DNA from: Candidatus Neomicrothrix sp. UBA881
Lineage (GTDB): Bacteria; Actinomycetota; Acidimicrobiia; Acidimicrobiales; MedAcidi-G1
Direction of reading: 5' to 3'
Length of the DNA: 64,000 bases
NCBI GenBank assembly: GCA_002294285.1
Contig: DBFL01000069.1
Coordinates: 1-64,000, forward strand
Shown one piece after another: positions 45,665 through 53,097 of this stretch; the first letter of the stretch is position 1, and each line of letters opens with the position of its first letter. The notes beneath the pieces are model-generated. The model was not told the DNA's origin. It saw only the letters and a list, made by a program, of their open reading frames with translations, and ran no database searches. Made by a program: the position numbers and the translations under genes.

Positions 45665-46167
45665 TGATTTATGTCGTCCACTTCAATCAAGGAACCTAGT
45701 TCATCTAATTCAGTAATGTGTTGCGCGTCAAGTCCCCAATCACTACCGTCGTCCCAGGTTTCAGACTTCCAAATTGGAACAGTTTTCTTTAGAGTGTCTA
45801 TGCACCACTCTCCTGCAGAAAAGGCATCTTTTCTGTGCGCTGAGGATGCAAGCACTATCACCGCTGTTTCACCAACTTCAAGCTTTCCTATCCTATGCAA
45901 CATCACTATTCTTTTTACTTGCGGCCATTTTATTCGAGTTTTTTCAGCTATTTCTTTAAGACGAGGTATAGCTTGCTCTTCATAGGATTCATAAGTGACC
46001 TCGGTAACATTTTCGCGACCTTCAGCGTGATTTCTAATATTGCCCGCAAATAGAACAACTGCTCCGCACTCAGGTTGATTAACCCATTCCAGCGCCTCGG
46101 TTAATGGAAGAGTTTGATCATCCAAACCAATCCATGTATCACTATCTGTGGGTGGTAAAAGCGTCAT
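45661..46167 (-). CDS. moaE: Molybdopterin synthase catalytic subunit MoaE
   Basis: A 168-residue MoaE, the large subunit that inserts sulfur carried by MoaD to make molybdopterin. Recognised features are GAVVLFAGNIRNHAEGRENVTEVTYESYEEQA, VKRIVMLHRIGKLEVGETAVIVLASSAHRKDAF, and the catalytic lysine region KKTVPIWKSE. The N-terminus is about 20 residues longer than usual. No MoaD or other molybdenum cofactor genes are in the window. It begins the moaE, small membrane protein, mreB run. Confidence 0.92.
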   Translation of the reverse strand: MTLLPPTDSDTWIGLDDQTLPLTEALEWVNQPECGAVVLFAGNIRNHAEGRENVTEVTYESYEEQAIPRLKEIAEKTRIKWPQVKRIVMLHRIGKLEVGETAVIVLASSAHRKDAFSAGEWCIDTLKKTVPIWKSETWDDGSDWGLDAQHITELDELGSLIEVDDINQ

Positions 46168-46347
46168 TTTGAAATCTCGGGTAGATAATAAATGTTACGC
46201 ATATGGTGAGCAGAATAGCGTATGGTCGCGAATCTTTATTAACCGTTGCTACATAAGAATTTGATTTTTACTTGTATATGGCTATTTATGTAATTTTGTT
46301 TACGTTAAAACAGACGCTAAACAAATTTTTGAACCTACGATGCAGAT

Positions 46348-47517
46348 GTGGAATTCTTCGATCCATCTAACCCAGAAGATGACAATCCTTTTTCTGATAT
46401 GTCATTTTTAAGTGAAATAATTAAGTCTTTTTCACAACAAGGTGGACAGTCAGCAAAGCAAATTGCAATGGCTATTGCTTCTGGCGGATCTAGTGAACCT
46501 AATGTTGATCCGGTCGAACGTATCGAATTTGAAAATCTTTTGAGGGTAGCGGAACTGCATGTAAATAGAGTTACAGGTTTACCTCCTTCTCGTAATGGGA
46601 CTTTGTCAATCGAACCGGTTACTAAAGCAGGATGGGCGACTCAATCGTTAGACGCACTTAAACCTTTACTTTCTGGATTAGCTTCTATCGGGACTAATAG
46701 CTTCGAAAACTTGGAGGATACCCCTTCTGAAATCAGCGAAATAATGACTTTGCTTGCACCAATGATGGCTGAGATGACAACTGGAACAATGGTTGGTCAT
46801 CTTGCTACTCGCTGTTTAGGAACATACGATCTTCCCATACCGCGTCAAGGTAACCGTATTCTTCTTATTGCTCCAAATATTGATGATTTTGGCAATGATT
46901 GGAGCATTCCTAAGGAAGATTTAAGGCTTTGGATTTGCTTACACGAAGTTACTCTCCATACCATTCTGGGGATTCCTCATGTCCGACAAAATCTGAGTGG
47001 ATTGCTAACTCAGCATGCTGAAAATTTTGGCAAAGATCCTTCGGTTATTCAAGATCATTTTGGCGGGATAGAAATTGGTGAAGGGTTAGAGGGTCTAGAG
47101 TCTCTACAAAATATTTTGACTCCTGAAATGGTTATAGGTGCAGTTCGTTCTCCTGAACAGGAAGCCCTTCTGCCTTTTTTAGAAGCGCTTGTTGCAATTA
47201 TTATTGGCTTTGTTGACTTCACTATGGATGAAATAGGAAATGACTTGATCTCTTCGTACCCAATGATGACTGAAGCTCTTCGTAGAAAACGTGTTGAAAC
47301 AGGGGAGGCTGAACGGTTTGTAGAGAAAATCTTGGGTTTAAATCTGACGCAGGATCAAGTAGATCGCGGCAAATCTTTTGTTGACGGCATTGTTGAAAGG
47401 GTAGGCTCCGAAGGTTTGGAACGACTTTGGCTTAATGAAGAAAACCTGCCGACTCCTAATGAGGTTGATGCTCCTGGCTTGTGGTTGGCGAGGTTAGATT
47501 TAGAAAACGAAAACTAA
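46348..47517 (+). CDS. DUF2342 zincin-like protein (F420-associated family)
   Basis: A 389-residue protein of the DUF2342 family (zincin-like fold, often described as coenzyme F420-associated), conserved in actinobacteria. It shows EFENLLRVAELHVNRVTGLP and a long helical segment with the metal-site region DLRLWICLHEVTLHTILGIPHVRQNL. The expected HExxH metal motif is read here as HEVTLH, one residue longer, so classical zinc chemistry may be lost or the ligand register shifted. The start is GTG at 46348. In M. tuberculosis the homologue is, to my recollection, next to UPF0182 and the PDZ-Lon protease (Rv3195), similar to the order here. Confidence 0.85.
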   Translation: MEFFDPSNPEDDNPFSDMSFLSEIIKSFSQQGGQSAKQIAMAIASGGSSEPNVDPVERIEFENLLRVAELHVNRVTGLPPSRNGTLSIEPVTKAGWATQSLDALKPLLSGLASIGTNSFENLEDTPSEISEIMTLLAPMMAEMTTGTMVGHLATRCLGTYDLPIPRQGNRILLIAPNIDDFGNDWSIPKEDLRLWICLHEVTLHTILGIPHVRQNLSGLLTQHAENFGKDPSVIQDHFGGIEIGEGLEGLESLQNILTPEMVIGAVRSPEQEALLPFLEALVAIIIGFVDFTMDEIGNDLISSYPMMTEALRRKRVETGEAERFVEKILGLNLTQDQVDRGKSFVDGIVERVGSEGLERLWLNEENLPTPNEVDAPGLWLARLDLENEN

Positions 47518-48854
47518 TTTTCATCTTCGGCGTTTCTGCTCCAAAAACCTAGTTGTCCATCTGCTTTTTGTGGTTCTTCAGGTGTGATTATTTTTTCGAC
47601 TCTTCTAGCTTCTCTTGTACGCGGTAAATAGAAAACAAGACCAAGTCCTACTCCTAAAGCCATTGTGAAATAACCAACTTGTATTGGAAGCATCGCTATC
47701 AAAAGAGCAATAAGTGAACCAAAAGCCCAACTGAGTTGGAATCGTCCTTCAAATGAAGCGAAAGATCTTCCATGATTCGCGTCAGGAGCATCTCTTTGCA
47801 CAAGGGAATCAAATGCTAGTTTTGCTGATCCTGCAGACACAGCTAAAACTAGAGATGCGACCATGGCACCTGCAACTGATGGGAACCATGATGCTGAAGC
47901 TGTGCCAGCGAAAGCAATAAAAAGAACACCTGAAATTATCTTTTCCTCGACCATCATCTTTCTTAGCCTCGGCGCTATGCGTGCTCCAAGAAGAGCACCT
48001 CCACTTGCGCATGCTAAAACAGCACCATAATGCCAGACTGGAGCACCGGGAGTTCCAAGGACATCTTGATCTCTGATCACTCCCATAGCTACTCCTGATG
48101 CGCGGCCTGTACCCTCCATCGGCACTCCTTCTTCTCCTCCTCTAAATTCGAATGCAAGTAAAAAGGTCATGAACCCAACAGAAGCTCTTAGTACAGCCAT
48201 TGCTGCTGCCGCATTTATTATTCCTGCTGAACGTAACTCTGTCTTTTCTCCTTGTGTTACAGGAGTAGTAGCTACGGTAATTCGTGGGAGTTGAACTGCT
48301 GATATCAAAGTTAACGTGAAAGCAATGACCGCAACTTTTGCAGGCCAGGAAGGTCCTGCTAAAAGTGTTAATCCTCCGATTGACGCTCCGAAAAAACTTC
48401 CGACTGCACTAAGAAGTGCAAGTTTTGAATTCGCTTCTACAAGATCTCTTTCTGAACTTACTAGCTTTGGCACTATGGCACTTTTTGCAACGGAGTATGC
48501 TTTTTGAAATACAAGAATCCCGAAAGCTATTGGGAACAAAGCAAAACTGTCAATGTATAAAGCTAAAAGTGTTGCTAGAACTGCACGTGCTAAAAGAGTT
48601 ATAAGGATCATTGTTCTTCTGCCACCCGAAATGCGATCCATAAACGGTCCGATTAAAGGTGTGACGATAGCGAAAGGTGCAATAGTTAGAAGTAGGTATA
48701 AGGCTATTTTTGGTCGTGCAGAACCTGGATCGAGAAAAAAAAGGGAACCTGCTAACGCGACTGCGATCATTGCATCAGAGGCTGCACCTGAGAGATGAGT
48801 CAACGCCATTCTTGTAAATGAACTAAGTGGTGGTTTGTTTTCCTTAACGTTCAC
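47514..48854 (-). CDS. MFS transporter
   Basis: A 446-residue major facilitator with about 12 hydrophobic segments. Helix 2-3 loop features include GPFMDRISGGRRTMILITLLARAVL, a typical MFS signature, and the second half starts after a cytosolic loop near GGALLGARIAPRLRKMM. A stretch of about 40 soluble residues around EFRGGEEGVPMEGTGRASGV interrupts the helices in the middle. The C-terminal tail is charged and cytosolic. The exported or imported compound is not evident. Convergent with the DUF2342 gene, overlapping by 4 nt. Confidence 0.87.
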   Translation of the reverse strand: MNVKENKPPLSSFTRMALTHLSGAASDAMIAVALAGSLFFLDPGSARPKIALYLLLTIAPFAIVTPLIGPFMDRISGGRRTMILITLLARAVLATLLALYIDSFALFPIAFGILVFQKAYSVAKSAIVPKLVSSERDLVEANSKLALLSAVGSFFGASIGGLTLLAGPSWPAKVAVIAFTLTLISAVQLPRITVATTPVTQGEKTELRSAGIINAAAAMAVLRASVGFMTFLLAFEFRGGEEGVPMEGTGRASGVAMGVIRDQDVLGTPGAPVWHYGAVLACASGGALLGARIAPRLRKMMVEEKIISGVLFIAFAGTASASWFPSVAGAMVASLVLAVSAGSAKLAFDSLVQRDAPDANHGRSFASFEGRFQLSWAFGSLIALLIAMLPIQVGYFTMALGVGLGLVFYLPRTREARRVEKIITPEEPQKADGQLGFWSRNAEDEN

Positions 48855-48905
48855 AGTCTCAGGTTACGTCAATTTCTATATGTTGTTCTCTGACTTGATA
48901 GATGA

Positions 48906-49667
48906 TCATTCCCATTCTTGAGTTGGTATTTCTATAGTTGCTTCTTTAAGCGGTTCGAGTGCCGTAACTGTTGCAAAACCTTTGTCTAAAAGAGCGGAGT
49001 CAGTTTCTTCGGACACAGGATCTTCACATGGTTCGAGTTCGATGTTTATACCATCTTGGTCCTTAGAAGTGATGACTGTTTGCACTCTTCCTATGTGAGC
49101 TAAATCGGCTTGCCTGAATCCAACGACTTCTTCTAAAGGTTTGTTAGGAATGTTTAAATTTAGCATTGTTAAATCTGGAGCTGAAATGAGCCACTCAAGA
49201 GGTTTAACCGACATTTCTTTTGCTGTTTCCCAATACTCTTCTGTATCAATTGAAGGATGATAATTGATACTTGCTGCGATTCCTGAGCGACCAAATTGTG
49301 CTGCAGTTTTTACTGCTGCGATAGTTCCTGAAAACAAAGTAGAGCGGCCTGTGTTTGGACCTAGATTCACTCCTGAAGCGACAATGTCTGGAGGTTCGCC
49401 GAAACCTCCGAGCATTGAAAGCATGACTATAAGTGCCGGTGGGGCACCTACTGAGAATGATTGGATGCCTTTTAAATCTGGAATGTCGACTTCTTCCACT
49501 GCCACTCTGTCATGGTCACCAAATGGCATCAATGAGGCTGATACTCCGCTCATGTTTTCTGATGGCGCTGCTACTACAGCTTCAAATCCGAGTTCTGCAA
49601 CTGTTTGAGCTAACGCGTATAGGCCTTTTGAATCAATTCCGTCATCGTTTGTAATAAGAAATTTCAA
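48906..49667 (-). CDS. surE: SurE 5'/3'-nucleotidase
   Basis: A 253-residue SurE phosphatase acting on nucleoside monophosphates and short polyphosphates. The metal site is MKFLITNDDGIDSKGL with Asp8 and Asp9, followed by the conserved Ser/Asn stretch DIVASGVNLGPNTGRSTLFSGTIAAVKTA. The C-terminal domain is present, but shorter and more acidic than in E. coli. About 50 nt separate it from the MFS gene downstream. Its product nucleosides could feed the salvage island elsewhere in this window, a functional inference only. Confidence 0.92.
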   Translation of the reverse strand: MKFLITNDDGIDSKGLYALAQTVAELGFEAVVAAPSENMSGVSASLMPFGDHDRVAVEEVDIPDLKGIQSFSVGAPPALIVMLSMLGGFGEPPDIVASGVNLGPNTGRSTLFSGTIAAVKTAAQFGRSGIAASINYHPSIDTEEYWETAKEMSVKPLEWLISAPDLTMLNLNIPNKPLEEVVGFRQADLAHIGRVQTVITSKDQDGINIELEPCEDPVSEETDSALLDKGFATVTALEPLKEATIEIPTQEWE

Positions 49668-49790
49668 TTAGGCACTTCGTCTAGTTGATCGATGGTTCTC
49701 ATACTTATAAAAAATGAAGCACAAATCAATTTGGATCGTGAATTTTCAAACGTCTTTATTAACTTTTTCAAAACCTTTTTAACGATATTT

Positions 49791-50459
49791 TTAACTTCTT
49801 GTATCTTCTGATTCGTCAAAATAATCAAGTTGATCTACTGGCATTATTACAGCCGAAACAACGTTTGATGAATGGGCGCATACTCTCTTCAAAAAACGAA
49901 AGAGTAGAGCCCTGGGTACCGCTGTAACTGCTGCTTCAGTTGAGTGAACAAGTTCAGTAACTCGTTGATCGAAATCTTTTCGCAGCTCATCTCCACGTTC
50001 GATATAAGTACGTGCTCTATCTTCATCTCGCACACTTAGAATTTCGCCCATCAAAGAAATCCTAGATGAGACTTCATCTCGTAATGAGAGGATCGTTTCA
50101 AGTTCTGGTGATTCTGTAAAAGAAACTCCTTCTTCAGCTAAATCAAAAATGTTTTTGTTGTAATCACCAATACGCTCGATGTCTTTAATCATGTTCATAA
50201 AAGCAAGAACTTCTGGAGTATCGATTCCTCCATGAACAGAAGCATGAACTACCAAAGCTCGACGAATCTCAACTTCAGTTGCATTTATTTGTCGATCTGT
50301 TTCCCTTATTTCATCGGCTACTGTTTCAACGGCTCCACCCGTCACAGCGCTGAGCGCTAGGTCAAAAGTGTGTCGTGCGTCATTAACCATGCGCTGAACT
50401 TGGGATTCTATGTTTTCGAGTCCGCTTTCTTCTGGGCGGCGAAAGAAACTCATAACCAT
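49791..50459 (-). CDS. PhoU-domain protein
   Basis: A 222-residue helical protein with a PhoU domain. The metal-cluster motif is present in FMNMIKDIERIGDYNKNIFD (E/DxxxD pattern), and an earlier half carries the related VADEIRETDRQINATEVEI. PhoU-type proteins interact with phosphate transporters or PhoR to damp phosphate uptake. It lies 62 nt downstream of the Na/Pi symporter on the same strand, so it is more likely to regulate that symporter than an ABC-type Pst system, which is absent here. Confidence 0.85.
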   Translation of the reverse strand: MVMSFFRRPEESGLENIESQVQRMVNDARHTFDLALSAVTGGAVETVADEIRETDRQINATEVEIRRALVVHASVHGGIDTPEVLAFMNMIKDIERIGDYNKNIFDLAEEGVSFTESPELETILSLRDEVSSRISLMGEILSVRDEDRARTYIERGDELRKDFDQRVTELVHSTEAAVTAVPRALLFRFLKRVCAHSSNVVSAVIMPVDQLDYFDESEDTRS

Positions 50460-50521
50460 AATTTTTCTCCTATATCAATGTAAAGCTTACTTCTATTTAT
50501 TAAGTGTTTAGAAATATCCAT

Positions 50522-51676
50522 TTACCTAAGTATCACAACCCCTAAAAGCGGCACAATTACGAAAGCTGTGAGCGTGTATGCAATGGCTAAAGAACGGCGT
50601 TCAGCTGCAACATTTGAGAGCCTGTTGGCGAGATTTATGGGTATTTCTCTTAATTTTTTTACTGGGTAAAAAACAATAATTCCGCTGATATTAAACAAAG
50701 TGTGAACAATTGCCACGGTTACTGCCGCCGGGCTACCAGTAGCCAATGATGCTAAAAGAGCAGTGACCGTAGTGCCTATGTTTGCGCCTAAGGTAACTGG
50801 ATAAATGTTTCCGAGCGTCAAAACTCCTGAAGCTGCAAGTGGAACAAGAACTGAAGTGGTTATAGAAGAAGACTGGACAGAAACCGTGATGACAGCTCCA
50901 ATTAATATGGCAACTATTCCTGAACCCGCACCCAAAGCGTGATTAATCGCGGTCTCCACACGATCCGCGACGAGAAGACGCATATTTTTAGTTATGTATG
51001 CCAAAGAAATAAAGATGAATGCCAAACCGATTACGATCATCAAGCCACCTTTGATATCTCCGTTAGCTCCAAGATCGGATAAAAGTTCTTTTACCCATTT
51101 CGCAGGCATTTTTACAGCTTGTTTTAATGGGCTTTTAAAATCACTACCAGATGAGCCAATAAGAGTATCTGTTAACCAGCTTGCCGAAGAAGAAAGATAA
51201 CCAGTTATTAATTCGATAGGTAGAAAAACTATTACTGCAAGAATATTAAAAAAATCGTGAACAGTTGCAGCAGCAAAAGCACGCTTAAATTCAATGTCGT
51301 GTCTTACATGTCCCAATGAAGCCAAAGTGTTTGTGACTGTCGTTCCTAAATTTGCACCCATAATCATCGGAACTGCGTCACCAGTATTGACGACACCAGC
51401 TGCTACGAGTCCAACAATTACTGATGTTGAAACAGAAGAAGATTGAACAAGTACTGTTGCTAACAATCCGACAAAAAGTCCACCTATAGGATTTGATACA
51501 CCTTCAAAAAGGCCATCAACCAAGTCTTTCCCTAAGCTTTTGAAACCTCCACCTAATAACTCAACGCCTGTTAGAAATAAATAAAGAAGTGCTAGTACTA
51601 AAAGTGCTCTTAGAAGAGTCGGAATTTGCCTCTTATCTAAAGATCTATCCGAAAACGCTGAGGGAGAAGAACTCAA
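50522..51676 (-). CDS. Na/phosphate cotransporter (NptA/PF02690 family)
   Basis: A 384-residue symporter with the internal repeat typical of the family: QSSSVSTSVIVGLVAAGVV...GANLGTTVTNTLASLGH in the first half and QSSSITTSVLVPLAASGVL...GANIGTTVTALLASLA in the second. The QSSS loops and GA-GTT repeats line the sodium and phosphate path. The start is a TTG at 51676 with AAGGG 6 nt upstream. It is first in an operon with the PhoU-domain gene and diverges from a whiB gene. Confidence 0.9.
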   Translation of the reverse strand: MSSSPSAFSDRSLDKRQIPTLLRALLVLALLYLFLTGVELLGGGFKSLGKDLVDGLFEGVSNPIGGLFVGLLATVLVQSSSVSTSVIVGLVAAGVVNTGDAVPMIMGANLGTTVTNTLASLGHVRHDIEFKRAFAAATVHDFFNILAVIVFLPIELITGYLSSSASWLTDTLIGSSGSDFKSPLKQAVKMPAKWVKELLSDLGANGDIKGGLMIVIGLAFIFISLAYITKNMRLLVADRVETAINHALGAGSGIVAILIGAVITVSVQSSSITTSVLVPLAASGVLTLGNIYPVTLGANIGTTVTALLASLATGSPAAVTVAIVHTLFNISGIIVFYPVKKLREIPINLANRLSNVAAERRSLAIAYTLTAFVIVPLLGVVILR

Positions 51677-51755
51677 GTTGGACCCTTAAAAACTGTACGG
51701 CAATAAGTAGCTTTCACGCAAACAATACACAAATCTAGAAATAAAACAACGACTC

Positions 51756-51788
51756 TTTCAAATTTAATTTTTCTAAAAAAATTTGAAA
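51756..51788. promoter_or_regulatory. 10+13+10 inverted repeat upstream of a whiB gene
   Basis: TTTCAAATTT at 51756-51765 and its exact reverse complement AAATTTGAAA at 51779-51788 flank a 13-nt centre in the 180-nt divergent region. It lies about 70 nt before the whiB start. Because neither gene ends here, a regulatory site is more likely than a terminator. The A/T composition reduces the significance. Confidence 0.4.
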
Positions 51789-51856
51789 TTTTACGCCAGT
51801 TTTATGTCGTTTATGAGAGAAATGTATGCAAGCAAAAAAATAGGAGTTTGATTTTG

Positions 51857-52096
51857 ATGAACACTAAATGGATGTCAAGTGGTAATTGTGCGGATACCAA
51901 TCCTGATGCTTTCTTTCCTAGTGATGGTGTAGGAGTAGAAATAGCAAAAAGTATTTGTGAAGACTGCCCTGTTGCAGGTCTTTGCCTGGAGTATGCCTTA
52001 ACTTACCGAATAGATCATGGAGTCTGGGGTGGTTGTTCTGAAAGGCAACGCCGCAGGATTAGAAAAGAACGTCGTCAACTAGTTCCAGCTGCGTAA
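51857..52096 (+). CDS. WhiB-family iron-sulfur transcription regulator (copy 1)
   Basis: A 79-residue Wbl protein. The [4Fe-4S] ligands are Cys11, Cys34, Cys37 and Cys43 (SGNCADT, then ICEDCPVAGLCLEY), followed by the G-(V/I)-W-G-G turn (GVWGGCSE), which contacts sigma factor, and a basic helix RQRRRIRKERRQ for DNA. I start it at the ATG 51857 because AGGAG lies 10 nt upstream; the TTG at 51848 is too close to it. Such proteins sense redox or NO and control developmental or stress genes. Unusually, the turn has an extra Cys (GGC). Confidence 0.9.
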   Translation: MNTKWMSSGNCADTNPDAFFPSDGVGVEIAKSICEDCPVAGLCLEYALTYRIDHGVWGGCSERQRRRIRKERRQLVPAA

Positions 52097-52100
52097 AAAT

Positions 52101-52388
52101 TTAGAACTCTTCGACTTCTTCTTCCTCGTCATAACCTAAGTCCCAAGAGATTAGAACGTTTTCACGTTCTGCATCACGATTTATTCTTTCGCGATTTCTC
52201 CTGAACTGAGGGTCATGAGGTGGGAGAAGCATCAAACGTGCGCTAATTCGGTCTTGAAAAGATTCAACTAATTTTGGGTCACCAAATCCAGATCTTACTT
52301 CCCAATGTGGAGCAGCAGGTCCAAGGTAAATTACTTGCACCTCACCTACTGGAGCTTGTTGAACTTGATCTTCACTGATGTCACTCAT
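52101..52388 (-). CDS. Uncharacterised acidic protein
   Basis: I do not recognise this 95-residue protein. It has a mixed strand-helix core (EVQVIYLGPAAPHWEVRSGFGDPKLVESFQDRI), a basic middle (PQFRRNRERINRDAER) and an acidic tail GYDEEEEVEEF. There is no membrane segment or signal peptide. It follows tatA on the same strand with a gap of 75 nt and ends 4 nt from the convergent whiB gene. Confidence 0.6.
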   Translation of the reverse strand: MSDISEDQVQQAPVGEVQVIYLGPAAPHWEVRSGFGDPKLVESFQDRISARLMLLPPHDPQFRRNRERINRDAERENVLISWDLGYDEEEEVEEF

Positions 52389-52463
52389 AGGAGCATCTTT
52401 CCTTATTTAGCCGTAGGAAAAAGCCTACCGATTAGAACACTTCAAGAGAAAGAAATTTTCAAG

Positions 52464-52658
52464 TTAAGAAGATTCGTCTTTGTTTTCAGTCTCGTCACTA
52501 GCTTCCTTCGAACCTTCAGACATGCCTTCCTGAAGTTCGCGTTGTGCTCGTCCAAGATTTCTGGCAAGTTTAGGAAGTTGACTGCCTCCAAAAAGAACGA
52601 CAGCCACAATTAGAACGATTATTAATTCGTTACTACTTAAAAACGCAAGTGTGTTCAT
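52464..52658 (-). CDS. tatA: Sec-independent translocase subunit TatA/E
   Basis: A 64-residue TatA-type protein with an N-terminal transmembrane helix (ELIIVLIVAVVLFGG), the hinge motif FGGSQLPKLARNLG, an amphipathic helix (RAQRELQEGMSEG) and an acidic tail. TatA oligomers form the channel for folded twin-arginine substrates. TatB and TatC are not in the window. It lies about 40 nt downstream of the second whiB gene on the same strand. Confidence 0.92.
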   Translation of the reverse strand: MNTLAFLSSNELIIVLIVAVVLFGGSQLPKLARNLGRAQRELQEGMSEGSKEASDETENKDESS

Positions 52659-52695
52659 AGATTAAGGTTAGCCGCGTTGACACTTAGTGCCGTGC

Positions 52696-53010
52696 TTAGG
52701 CACTTCGATGATCTGCTAATCTTTCAATTTCAGCAGCACGTTCAGCTGCAGCAGCACGTTCAAGAGCGCGTTGTCGTCTTATTCGACGCCTTTCTCTCTC
52801 GCTCATTCCACCCCAAATTCCAAATTTTTCACCATTCTGCAAAGCAAATTCAAGACAATCATCTTTAACTACGCAGCCTTGACAAACCTCTTTAGCTTCA
52901 CGAGTGCTTGCCCCTCTTTCAGGGAAAAACAAGTCAGGATCAACGCCCAAACAATTCGCTTCATCTTGCCATGAAGTGTCTAAATCAGCTTTTGCATAGA
53001 TTCCCATCAT
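52696..53010 (-). CDS. WhiB-family iron-sulfur transcription regulator (copy 2)
   Basis: A 104-residue Wbl protein with cluster ligands Cys20, Cys43, Cys46 and Cys52 (EANCLGVDPDLFFPERG, then VCQGCVVKDDCLEFAL). The sigma-contact turn is GIWGGMSERERRRIRRQR, the common actinobacterial form. The C-terminal helix carries the repeat ERAAAAERAAE, encoded by a 14-nt direct repeat. A near-leaderless promoter candidate lies just upstream (53026-53054). It is on the opposite strand from the other whiB gene, separated by tatA and one small protein gene. Confidence 0.92.
   Translation of the reverse strand: MMGIYAKADLDTSWQDEANCLGVDPDLFFPERGASTREAKEVCQGCVVKDDCLEFALQNGEKFGIWGGMSERERRRIRRQRALERAAAAERAAEIERLADHRSA
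52731..52762. repeat. 14-nt direct repeat inside whiB copy 2
   Basis: CAGCAGCACGTTCA occurs at 52731-52744 and again at 52749-52762. On the minus strand it encodes the repeated ERAAA unit of the C-terminal helix. The offset of 18 nt keeps the frame, so it could expand or contract without disrupting the protein. Confidence 0.7.
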
Positions 53011-53025
53011 GTAATTACACCATTG

Positions 53026-53054
53026 TTATTAGTGAAAAAGCAATACCGCGACAA
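53026..53054 (-). promoter_or_regulatory. Candidate promoter of whiB copy 2
   Basis: On the minus strand TTGTCG (53049-53054) and TAATAA (53026-53031) are 17 nt apart. Transcription would start about 9 nt before the ATG at 53010, leaving almost no 5' untranslated region and no room for a good ribosome binding site. The boxes are moderate matches. Confidence 0.35.
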
Positions 53055-53097
53055 TAAAAACTTGAAAAATTTGCTTTAAAGGTAGTGTTTTTGAGTT

